Assembly: GCA_031275515.1 (NCBI GenBank)
Contig: JAISOQ010000310.1
Coordinates: forward strand, 1-6,806
Length of the DNA stretch: 6,806 nucleotides
Direction of reading: 5' to 3'
Source of the DNA: Treponema sp.
GTDB lineage: Bacteria > Spirochaetota > Spirochaetia > Treponematales > Breznakiellaceae
The translations under genes and the position numbers were made by a program. Below, piece by piece: positions 1 through 5,041 of the stretch (position 1 is the first letter of the stretch; every line of letters begins with the position of its first letter). The notes beneath the pieces were generated by a model, which saw only the letters and a list, made by a program, of their open reading frames with translations, had not been told where the DNA came from and did not search any database.

Positions 1-59
1 GCGACGTGGGGGTTGCGGTCATCGCTACCCTCAACGCCCTGCGGGCTTTAAAGAAATAG
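1..59 (+). CDS. C-terminal end of a heavy-metal P-type ATPase (partial)
   Basis: The window opens inside a gene whose frame starts at base 3 and ends at TAG 57-59. The visible tail reads DVGVAVIATLNALRALKK. A short helix of the form (A)DVGVAx(I/L)AxLNAxRxL is the usual extreme C-terminus of P1B-type metal-translocating ATPases of the CadA/ZntA/CopA group, where it forms the last transmembrane helix after the cytoplasmic ATP-binding region. Such proteins pump Zn, Cd, Pb, Cu or related ions across the inner membrane. The metal cannot be told from this tail because the CPx motif and the metal-binding residues lie upstream of the window. Only 18 codons are present, so the family call rests on one conserved motif that I recognise. 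Codons are GC-richer than those of the peroxidase gene that follows. Confidence 0.72.
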   Translation, partial: DVGVAVIATLNALRALKK

Positions 60-242
60 CGCTTTTGGAAAGGGTTGATAATGGGAAATGGAGAGGTCCG
101 AAGAATGTTTCCATTCATAGCCGAGCCTGCGTTTCAACTACAATTCCGCTGCTCAAATAGCGGCCCATAAACCCTGCCGATGATCGCCATCGTGTATTCC
201 TGTCAAGCATTGATTAATTTATGGATTTATATTATGTCCTTA
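60..242. other. Spacer without a recognisable gene
   Basis: Nothing here reads as a convincing gene on either strand. The longest start-to-stop stretches I read by eye are under 30 codons: a plus ORF from ATG 81, and a minus ORF beginning MAIIGRVYGPLFEQ near 190. Neither resembles a family I know. A small hairpin (CCGCT 146-150, AGCGG 159-163, 8-base loop) has no T-run behind it, so it is not a standard terminator. From about 207 to 238 the sequence becomes AT-rich, with TATATT at 228-233 and TATTAT at 230-235 as possible -10 elements for the peroxidase gene. I could not find a well-spaced -35 partner. Confidence 0.5.
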
Positions 243-251
243 AGGAAGGAG
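243..251 (+). promoter_or_regulatory. Ribosome binding site of the peroxidase gene
   Basis: AGGAAGGAG is a strong purine-rich Shine-Dalgarno sequence ending 7 bases before ATG 259. It fixes that ATG as the start of the peroxidase. Confidence 0.85.
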
Positions 252-258
252 TAAAGAA

Positions 259-741
259 ATGAACATTTACGATTTTACAGTCAAAGATATAAAAGGGCAG
301 GATATTTCATTAAATTGCTTTAAGGGAAAAGTTCTTTTAATAGTTAATACCGCCACGGGTTGTGGTTTTACCCCGCAATATGCCGGACTACAAAAATTAT
401 ATGATGATTATCAAGTAAAAGGATTTGAAATTCTTGATTTTCCTTGTAATCAGTTTGGACATCAGGCGCCTGGAACCGAAGATGAAATTAATAGTTTCTG
501 CACTTTAAACTACCATACTACATTTCCTCGTTTTGCAAAAATTGAGGTAAATGGCGAAAATGAACATCCTCTCTATAAATACCTAAAATTACAACAAAAG
601 GGGATATTAACGGCAAATATAAAATGGAATTTTACAAAATTTCTGGTTGACCGTAAAGGGGATATTATACGGCGTTTTGCGCCTACAGAAAAACCTGAAA
701 AACTGGCGAATGAAATTGAGAAACTGCTGGAGAAAGATTAA
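259..741 (+). CDS. gpx: Glutathione peroxidase family protein, cysteine type (thiol peroxidase)
   Basis: This 160-residue protein has the normal length and all signature blocks of the GPx family, which reduces hydrogen and organic peroxides in the cytoplasm. NTATGCGFTPQY (30-41) carries the peroxidatic residue, Cys35, encoded by TGC rather than a selenocysteine TGA. FPCNQFG (61-67) and Gln69 follow, then KWNFTKFLVD (122-131) with Trp123 and Asn124. Together these give the Cys-Gln-Trp-Asn active site. Cys81 in the FCTLNY block sits where thioredoxin-dependent members keep their resolving cysteine, so the electron donor is probably thioredoxin rather than glutathione (inference from family knowledge). 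No signal peptide is visible. The gene stands alone with its own strong ribosome site and converges with the minus-strand group. It is strikingly AT-rich: 19, 20 and 25 G+C per 60 in the lines at 301, 361 and 421, versus 38 of 60 at 5281. This suggests acquisition from a low-GC anaerobe. Confidence 0.93.
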   Translation: MNIYDFTVKDIKGQDISLNCFKGKVLLIVNTATGCGFTPQYAGLQKLYDDYQVKGFEILDFPCNQFGHQAPGTEDEINSFCTLNYHTTFPRFAKIEVNGENEHPLYKYLKLQQKGILTANIKWNFTKFLVDRKGDIIRRFAPTEKPEKLANEIEKLLEKD

Positions 742-755
742 TTCAAATATGATGA

Positions 756-790
756 GGCTGTTTCAAAACCCGGTTAGTTTTGAAACAGCC
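756..790. repeat. Perfect 14-bp inverted repeat after the peroxidase gene
   Basis: GGCTGTTTCAAAAC (756-769) is exactly complementary to GTTTTGAAACAGCC (777-790) across a 7-base loop. It begins 14 bases past the peroxidase stop. Neither strand shows a T-run after the stem, so it is not a textbook intrinsic terminator, although a stem this stable could stall polymerase or protect mRNA 3' ends. Its arms resemble the outer arms of the element at 820-876 (GGCTnTnnCAAAAC theme), so it may be a shortened member of the same repeat family. Confidence 0.8.
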
Positions 791-819
791 CCATACAGCA
801 TGAAAAACAGTTAGTCATT

Positions 820-876
820 GAGCCTGTCCCAAAACTAATTGACTATGCGCTAACGCGCACGGTTTTGGGAAAGCCT
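820..876. repeat. Cruciform repeat element, copy A
   Basis: This 57-base element matches 1816-1872 at 50 of 57 positions in the same orientation; differences fall at 836, 845, 852, 860, 869, 871 and 874. The outer arms (821-835 with 862-876) pair at 13 of 15 positions. Inside lies a second perfect hairpin, TGCGC (846-850) with GCGCA (855-859), loop TAAC. The right edge touches the TAG stop (877-879) of the minus-strand secreted-protein gene, so the hairpin is the first thing transcribed after that stop. There is no T-run after it. It could be a REP-like or miniature inverted-repeat element, or an mRNA-stabilising 3' structure. No transposase gene lies in the window. Confidence 0.85.
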
Positions 877-1764
877 CTATTTAAAGGGATTTTTCAGGGT
901 TTTTTCATTAAGCACAATGGCCAGGCGGCCTTCCCGCAGGAGCCGCCGGTTGGCCTCCGAGGAGAGGATGATCAGGGCGTCATCCCGGTCTATGATGGGG
1001 TCTGTAGGCCGTATACCGAAGACGCCCCGGGCTATGATGTGCAGAGGGTTGGTTCCCACTAGTTTTTCAAGTTCAGGGCTTAATCCCGAAGGAGTAGGGC
1101 GGAAGACGCTTGATTCGGACACGTATGTGGCTGACGTGATTTTTTCAGCATACGCCGGATCAAGGATATTTCGCTCGTAAATGAGGTTCATGTCCGTGTC
1201 CCATACCCTGGGGAAGATGCAGGGTTCGGTCAGGGCGGTACTGTTCCTGCCGTGGATGGGGGTCTCTTCGCTTGAGATGATGATGATCCCTGAGTATTCC
1301 GCCGCCGGAACAGGGGTAAGGGGCCTTGGCAGTTCCATAGCCCGGCTGTGCCGGATGATCCGGGAACTGACGGTCGTGAGGTCTATGGTGTAAGAAGCGG
1401 AAAGAGAAGTAAGGTCCGTGGATAAAACAGGAGGAACCTTTCGGGCGGTATCGGCGATAAAAGATGGAAGGCTGAAGGAAAATTCGCCCCGGTGTATCAA
1501 ATTTTCCATAGTATCGGAGGAATTTATAGGAATAGCCAAAATATACGGAAGTATGAGATCGACGTATTCAATATTGATGATCTCTTCCGCCTGGGATCGT
1601 CCTGTGGGGAGCTTAATCCCCGCAGATGCCAGGTTCAGCGTTACCGTGGCGTCCAGTTCCATCCGTTCCCACTCGATCATCCCGGAAATATCGATCTTTG
1701 TCTGTCCCATAACCCCTGAGGCTATCCAAATCAATATTCCTGCTATACAGCCTTTTTTCATCAT
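877..1764 (-). CDS. Secreted envelope protein with LPP20/FlgT-like C-terminal half
   Basis: This 295-residue protein starts MMKKGCIAGILIWIASGVMGQ, a short Sec signal peptide (Lys-Lys, then a hydrophobic stretch) probably cut near Gly20. Cys6 is too early to be a lipobox, so export to the periplasm or outer membrane is likely. The C-terminal half shows a block order I associate with LPP20/FlgT-type envelope proteins: SGIIIISSEETPIHG (158-172), PCIFPRVWDTDMNLIYE (181-197), then NPLHIIARGVFG (239-250), DPIIDRDDALIIL (255-267) and a closing LLREGRLAIVL (275-285). In that group the matching blocks read like TGLVIDARG, P.I.DE.G..VYG and NPLVIKA..V. This is a pattern match from memory, and the role is unknown. 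Start: AAAAAGGGG ends 8 bases before ATG 1764, with a second ATG at 1761. It lies 107 bases downstream of the transglycosylase on the same strand and may share its transcript. Repeat copies bound it on both sides. Confidence 0.8.
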   Translation of the reverse strand: MMKKGCIAGILIWIASGVMGQTKIDISGMIEWERMELDATVTLNLASAGIKLPTGRSQAEEIINIEYVDLILPYILAIPINSSDTMENLIHRGEFSFSLPSFIADTARKVPPVLSTDLTSLSASYTIDLTTVSSRIIRHSRAMELPRPLTPVPAAEYSGIIIISSEETPIHGRNSTALTEPCIFPRVWDTDMNLIYERNILDPAYAEKITSATYVSESSVFRPTPSGLSPELEKLVGTNPLHIIARGVFGIRPTDPIIDRDDALIILSSEANRRLLREGRLAIVLNEKTLKNPFK

Positions 1765-1784
1765 GCTATGAACCCCTTTTTCAT
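1761..1784 (-). other. Possible 7-codon leader ORF overlapping the next start
   Basis: On the minus strand an ATG at 1784 opens MKKGFIA and stops at TGA 1763-1761, overlapping ATG 1764 of the secreted-protein gene in ATGA form. The peptide closely repeats the first residues of that protein (MKKGCIA), and the two 21-base segments agree at 17 of 21 positions, so this looks like a local tandem duplication of the gene start, now out of frame. It could couple translation or be an inert relic. AGGGG about 8 bases upstream, and a stronger GGGAGG further up, could serve it. Confidence 0.3.
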
Positions 1785-1815
1785 GTCCTGCGCCCCTGTT
1801 ATTCCTCCCTTATTT

Positions 1816-1872
1816 GAGCCTGTCCCAAAACGAATTGACTGTGCGCTGACGCGCAGGGTTTTGGAACAGGCT
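1816..1872. repeat. Cruciform repeat element, copy B
   Basis: This is the partner of the element at 820-876. The outer arms (1817-1831 with 1858-1872) pair at 14 of 15 positions, the one mismatch being C1824 against A1865. The inner hairpin TGCGC (1842-1846) / GCGCA (1851-1855) has the loop TGAC. The right edge coincides with the TAA stop of the transglycosylase gene (1874-1872). The seven bases CTTATTT occur at both 1809-1815 and 1871-1877, directly bordering the element, which could be a target-site duplication from insertion exactly at the stop codon. No T-run follows on either strand. Confidence 0.85.
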
Positions 1873-3287
1873 TATTTAACTATCGGCGTTTTCAGGCTTC
1901 TTCCCACACGCAGCGTATCTTCCAATTCTATGCCGTTAGCCGCCGCCAGGACTTCCGGGTCCAGGTCGTAGGCCAGGGCTATGGACCAAAGGGTTTCCCC
2001 CTGTTTTACCAGGTGGTTCCCTTCAAAAACAGGGATCTCCTCCTGCCGGAGACCGGCCTTCTTATAGGGGCCGGTGTCCTTGATGGCGGGTATACGTATA
2101 CGCTTTCCTATTTGCAGGTACCGTTCCCGTATGCCCTGGTTGGCCTCCCGGATCTGGGCCACGGACACTCCGTAATGCTCGGCCAGTTCCGAAAGGGTGT
2201 CCCCGTATTGGATGGTATGAAAGTGGTACCTGATAAGGGCCAGGTCCGTTCGCGCAAGGACCTCCCGCAGAGCGGCCTCATCGGCGGCCCTCACCTTTAA
2301 GGAATACCCTCCGCCGGGGGGAGTGACGCCGTAATAAAGCTCCCGGTTGGCTGCTTTAAGGGCTTCCCCGTCTATTCCCGCCGCTTCCGCCAGGATTTCC
2401 AGATCCGCCTGCCGCTCCAGGGGAATCCGCGTCCATTGGGGATCCTCCGGCCAGAAGATTTCAAGACCGTAACGCCGGGGGGTGGAAATGACAGCCGCCG
2501 CCGCCAGGAGTTTAGGCACGTAGTGGATGGTTTCAGTCTTAAAATACTTTTTGTCCGAAAGTTCCCAGTAATCTTTAATTCCGGTCCGCTTAATAACCTG
2601 TGTGACCGCCCCCAGCCCCGCATTGTAAGCCGCCAATGCCAGGGGCCAGTCTTGAAGCTGTCTGAAGTTATCTTCCAGTTTGCTGAGGGCGCCCTGGGTG
2701 GATTTCCAGAAGTCCATCCGTTCATCCATCCATTCGGTAACCTCCATGTCAAAGGGAGCTATGCTGTTCTTCATGAACTGCCAAAGCCCTGCGGCCCCGG
2801 AGGTACTTTTGGCTGTGGGCAGAAAGGCGGATTCGATCACCGGCAGGTATAACAGTTCCAGCGGCAGCCGGCGCTCCTCAATTTCCCGGCGTATGAAGGC
2901 CAGATAGGGCTGGCCGCGGCTCATTACCTGTTGGATCCAGGCAAGCCCGCCATTACTGGAATATTGGTTTATATAACGCTGGGTAAGGGGATGCTCCAAT
3001 CCGGGTATCGCCGGGGAAAAGGCCGCCCCGGAGAAGACCCCCGGGGGCAGCCGTTCCGCATCGTCCTCCTCTGCGGGCTTTATCTGCCGCAGGGGCCGCC
3101 CCAGGTCAGGGGTTTCCCCGGTATCCGGCGTCTCTTCCGCCTCCGAAACCGCGGCAGTTTCCCGTATCGCCGGCTCGGAAGCCGCCTGTTCCGCTCCCCA
3201 AGCCGCGCCTGCCGCCAAAACAAAAAAGAGAAAAAGAGAAAAACCCGGCGGGACAAAGTGTTTTAAGTTCCCTGGAAAACGTTTCAT
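1872..3287 (-). CDS. mltD: Membrane-bound lytic murein transglycosylase D-like protein with two LysM domains
   Basis: This 471-residue protein should cleave the MurNAc-GlcNAc bond of peptidoglycan in the periplasm, forming 1,6-anhydroMurNAc. After a signal peptide (MKRFPGNLKHF, a hydrophobic run, cleavage near AWG/AEQ at residue 31-33) comes a low-complexity Glu/Pro/Ala linker to about 85. The SLT domain spans roughly 124-244, with the catalytic Glu152 in PVIESAF, then SGAAGLWQFM (163-172) and LALAAYNAG (216-224). An MltD-type spacer follows, with tPPgGGYSLKV near 322-332. LysM repeats at about 355-400 (HTIQYGDTLSELAEHYGV) and 425-469 (HLVKQGETLWSIALAYDL) bind glycan. There is no lipobox, unlike E. 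coli MltD, so it may be soluble or anchored by an uncleaved signal. Start: ATG 3287 overlaps the previous stop as TGATG and has GGAG (3301-3298) 10 bases upstream; ATG 3320 adds 11 residues but lacks a good ribosome site. The arrangement implies translational coupling to the TPR lipoprotein upstream. Confidence 0.92.
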   Translation of the reverse strand: MKRFPGNLKHFVPPGFSLFLFFVLAAGAAWGAEQAASEPAIRETAAVSEAEETPDTGETPDLGRPLRQIKPAEEDDAERLPPGVFSGAAFSPAIPGLEHPLTQRYINQYSSNGGLAWIQQVMSRGQPYLAFIRREIEERRLPLELLYLPVIESAFLPTAKSTSGAAGLWQFMKNSIAPFDMEVTEWMDERMDFWKSTQGALSKLEDNFRQLQDWPLALAAYNAGLGAVTQVIKRTGIKDYWELSDKKYFKTETIHYVPKLLAAAAVISTPRRYGLEIFWPEDPQWTRIPLERQADLEILAEAAGIDGEALKAANRELYYGVTPPGGGYSLKVRAADEAALREVLARTDLALIRYHFHTIQYGDTLSELAEHYGVSVAQIREANQGIRERYLQIGKRIRIPAIKDTGPYKKAGLRQEEIPVFEGNHLVKQGETLWSIALAYDLDPEVLAAANGIELEDTLRVGRSLKTPIVK

Positions 3288-4429
3288 CAAAATTTTTCTC
3301 CATAATAAATCCCCGCCCATTCCCAGCGGCCATGAATCTCCGGATTTGGGGGAAAATATATCTTTCTGAAATAGAAGTACCAGACGGAAATATACTGGGA
3401 CCAGCCCCAGGTACGCAGAAAGGCTTCGCTGGTATTGGATTCGGAATCCAGATGGGCCGCATAATGGATGCGGTTTCCCCGCATAAAATCCGCGAGGTTG
3501 AATTCGGCCATGCCTGCGTTATCCTCGTCTTCCTGTTCCCATGAACGGGCGAAAAAGTTTACCCTTGCCCGGAACTGCCTGAGCCTGACGCTGTTTCCCG
3601 TATCCAGCGCGGACCTGATGGCATCAAGCAGGGCGTCCAGGTTTTCAAAGGTCCAATCTTTGGGAGAATTGTTGAAATCAACCAACTGTTTTGCATACAT
3701 GTAGGCGTTGGGGAAGCCGGGAATAATAGTGCCGTAATAGGGGAGGAATTTGGTGTAGGCTTGAATGGCGCCGTTCCAGTTGCCGGTCTGTTCATAAGAG
3801 CGGCCCAGCATGAAATAGGTATGGCCCAAATCCACCTTGTCAGGAAACCGGGAGATCAGGGTTTCATAATAGCTAATCAACTGTTCCGGGTTGGTTACCA
3901 GGGAAATAAGCTGGTTTAAGGCGATAAAATGGATTGATTCTTCCCGGACAGTAAGATCCGGGTGATTTTTTACGATGATGTCGAAGTATATGGCCGCTGC
4001 AGGATAGGCTTCCAGCTGAATATAGGCGAAGGCGATCATGAGGAAGTAATAACCGGTATACGGATCGTCCGGGTATTCGGCGATCCAGGAACCGAGAAAG
4101 TTGATGAGCCGCCCGTATTCCTTTTCCCTGGCGTATTCCCTGGCGATTTCCTGAACAACCGGGAATTGGGGGACGCCGGTCTGACCGTCGATTTCCAGGA
4201 GCGTAAAGAGATCCCGGAAAACTTCCCGTTGATTCTTGTCCCCGGTTATGTAATACGAATCATCCGGGGAAAAATCCTTCCCTCCGAAAACCTTTGAAAG
4301 GAGCCAGTTTTCTTCAAAATTATCCCCGGATAATTCTCCCGGATTCTTACAGCCGAAAAAAAATACCCCGCCCCACAGGAGGATAAAAAAAATCGAGGCC
4401 GCCTTGTTGTCATTTTTCACCTTGCTCAT
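3287..4429 (-). CDS. TPR-containing lipoprotein
   Basis: This 380-residue protein begins MSKVKNDNKAASIFFILLWG and has the lipobox FFFGC, placing the lipidated cysteine at residue 27; Phe at lipobox positions is tolerated in spirochetes. The middle holds helical TPR-like pairs, clearest at about 126-159 (GYYFLMIAFAYIQLEAYPAA) and 201-234 (GHTYFMLGRSYEQTGNWNGA), with weaker repeats between. TPRs serve protein-protein contacts, so a scaffold or assembly role at the membrane is likely; no catalytic motif is visible. The C-terminal third (from about 250) is rich in Trp, Tyr and Phe, ends in GRWEWAGIYYGEKF, and is unlike a TPR. Start: ATG 4429 is preceded by AAAGGGG (4445-4439) with 9-base spacing; an in-frame ATG at 4450 and TTG at 4456 lie inside or upstream of that site and are less likely. 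The gene is first in its group and shares TGATG with the transglycosylase, suggesting the two act together on the cell wall. Confidence 0.88.
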   Translation of the reverse strand: MSKVKNDNKAASIFFILLWGGVFFFGCKNPGELSGDNFEENWLLSKVFGGKDFSPDDSYYITGDKNQREVFRDLFTLLEIDGQTGVPQFPVVQEIAREYAREKEYGRLINFLGSWIAEYPDDPYTGYYFLMIAFAYIQLEAYPAAAIYFDIIVKNHPDLTVREESIHFIALNQLISLVTNPEQLISYYETLISRFPDKVDLGHTYFMLGRSYEQTGNWNGAIQAYTKFLPYYGTIIPGFPNAYMYAKQLVDFNNSPKDWTFENLDALLDAIRSALDTGNSVRLRQFRARVNFFARSWEQEDEDNAGMAEFNLADFMRGNRIHYAAHLDSESNTSEAFLRTWGWSQYISVWYFYFRKIYFPPNPEIHGRWEWAGIYYGEKF

Positions 4430-4438
4430 TTTATCATG

Positions 4439-4445
4439 CCCCTTT
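4439..4445 (-). promoter_or_regulatory. Ribosome binding site selecting ATG 4429
   Basis: On the minus strand AAAGGGG lies 9 bases before ATG 4429. It decides that start over the earlier in-frame ATG at 4450 and TTG at 4456. Confidence 0.6.
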
Positions 4446-4449
4446 CCCA

Positions 4450-4479
4450 TTGGCAAGTAAAGGCTCGTCAGGATATAAT
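4450..4479 (+). promoter_or_regulatory. Near-consensus sigma-70 promoter for the membrane protein/TPR operon
   Basis: TTGGCA (4450-4455, 5 of 6 consensus bases) and a perfect TATAAT (4474-4479) are 18 bases apart. Transcription would start at about 4485-4487, at or next to ATG 4487. This supports starting the downstream gene at 4487 rather than at ATG 4436, which lies upstream of the -35 box. The promoter overlaps the upstream region of the divergent lipoprotein gene, so the two transcription units share a 57-base control region. Confidence 0.75.
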
Positions 4480-4486
4480 TATTAAT

Positions 4487-5041
4487 ATGCGTCGAACTAG
4501 GATTCAGAAGATAACCGCCCGGCTCATTTTTGTCTTTGGCCTCTTGTTCATGTTCCTGGGCTGCGGGTTTCTCTTGGGCAGTCTGGCCGAAACATCAGGA
4601 ATATCCGTGTTGGGTTCTTTCTTCTTTGTTATTATCGGTTCCGTATTCGCTTTTTTAGCGATAAAACTCAATAAGCGTTCCCTTTATCTGTTTCTGGCTA
4701 CCTATTTTCTGCTGGTCGGATTTTTTCTCTTCCTGTCGGCCCTCAAGATACTGCCCCTTGTCTTTACGAAATGGTGGCCTATTCTTTCGGTCTTTGCCGG
4801 ACTTGCCCTGATCCCCGCAGGCTGGCGCTATTACGGAAATATCCGGCCCAGGTATGTGGTTCCTTCGGTGGTCTTCGTTATTTTAGGATGCGTACTCTTG
4901 ATCTTTTCGCTGGATGTGGTGTCTTTTTCTTTCAAGCAGTTCATGTTGGAACGGTGGCCTCTCCTGCTGGCCCTTGCCGGTCTTATGCTGGTTTTGATTT
5001 CCCTGGGGACAAAAGGCAAACCTGAGGATACCAGACAGTGA
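4487..5041 (+). CDS. Six-helix inner-membrane protein with two-fold repeat
   Basis: This 184-residue protein starts MRRTRIQKI, a positively charged cytoplasmic end. It has six hydrophobic helices at roughly 11-31, 38-60, 66-86, 97-113, 122-143 and 157-173, and ends in a charged tail (GTKGKPEDTRQ). Helices 3-4 and 5-6 look like repeats: each pair ends in a W-P motif entering the last helix (KWWPILSVFAGLALI and ERWPLLLALAGLMLV). The W-P-(I/L)-L pattern recalls the small membrane repeats of the LiaF/DUF5668 type, involved in envelope-stress signalling; this is a resemblance, not an assignment. No catalytic or transport signature is visible. Start: ATG 4487 sits at the predicted transcription start, with only AGGA 13 bases upstream and outside the mRNA, so translation may be leaderless. 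ATG 4436 would add 17 non-hydrophobic residues but precedes the promoter. The stop overlaps the next gene's GTG by four bases. Confidence 0.82.
   Translation: MRRTRIQKITARLIFVFGLLFMFLGCGFLLGSLAETSGISVLGSFFFVIIGSVFAFLAIKLNKRSLYLFLATYFLLVGFFLFLSALKILPLVFTKWWPILSVFAGLALIPAGWRYYGNIRPRYVVPSVVFVILGCVLLIFSLDVVSFSFKQFMLERWPLLLALAGLMLVLISLGTKGKPEDTRQ
5024..5028 (+). promoter_or_regulatory. Ribosome binding site selecting the GTG start at 5038
   Basis: GAGGA lies 9 bases before GTG 5038, inside the end of the membrane-protein gene. The next in-frame ATG, at 5050, is 21 bases away, so the GTG start is favoured. Confidence 0.65.

Noticed and set aside
123..163. GAGCCTGCGTTTCAAC (123-138) resembles the start of the repeat elements and is followed by a small CCGCT/AGCGG hairpin.
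   Set aside because: Only the GAGCCTG edge and scattered bases match, and no complementary outer arm follows. It may be chance or a badly decayed copy.
846..859. TGCGCTAACGCGCA as a protein-binding operator.
   Set aside because: The same motif recurs inside the second repeat copy at a gene end, so it is explained as part of the repeat element rather than a promoter operator.
756..876. The hairpins between the convergent genes as a bidirectional intrinsic terminator.
   Set aside because: The stems are strong, but neither has a run of T after it on either strand. They are listed as repeats instead; a termination role is not excluded.
2372..2852. Overlapping open frames on both strands within the transglycosylase gene.
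   Set aside because: They are shadows of the SLT domain coding sequence, with Trp/Arg/Ser/Pro-rich products and no ribosome sites of note.
3288..3320. ATG 3320 as the start of the lytic transglycosylase.
   Set aside because: It has a weak ribosome site and would put 11 extra residues before a typical signal peptide. ATG 3287 has GGAG at 10 bases and a TGATG overlap.
4436..4486. ATG 4436 as the start of the six-helix membrane protein.
   Set aside because: It lies upstream of the clear -35/-10 promoter, has no ribosome site, and would add 17 residues unlike a membrane-protein N-terminus.
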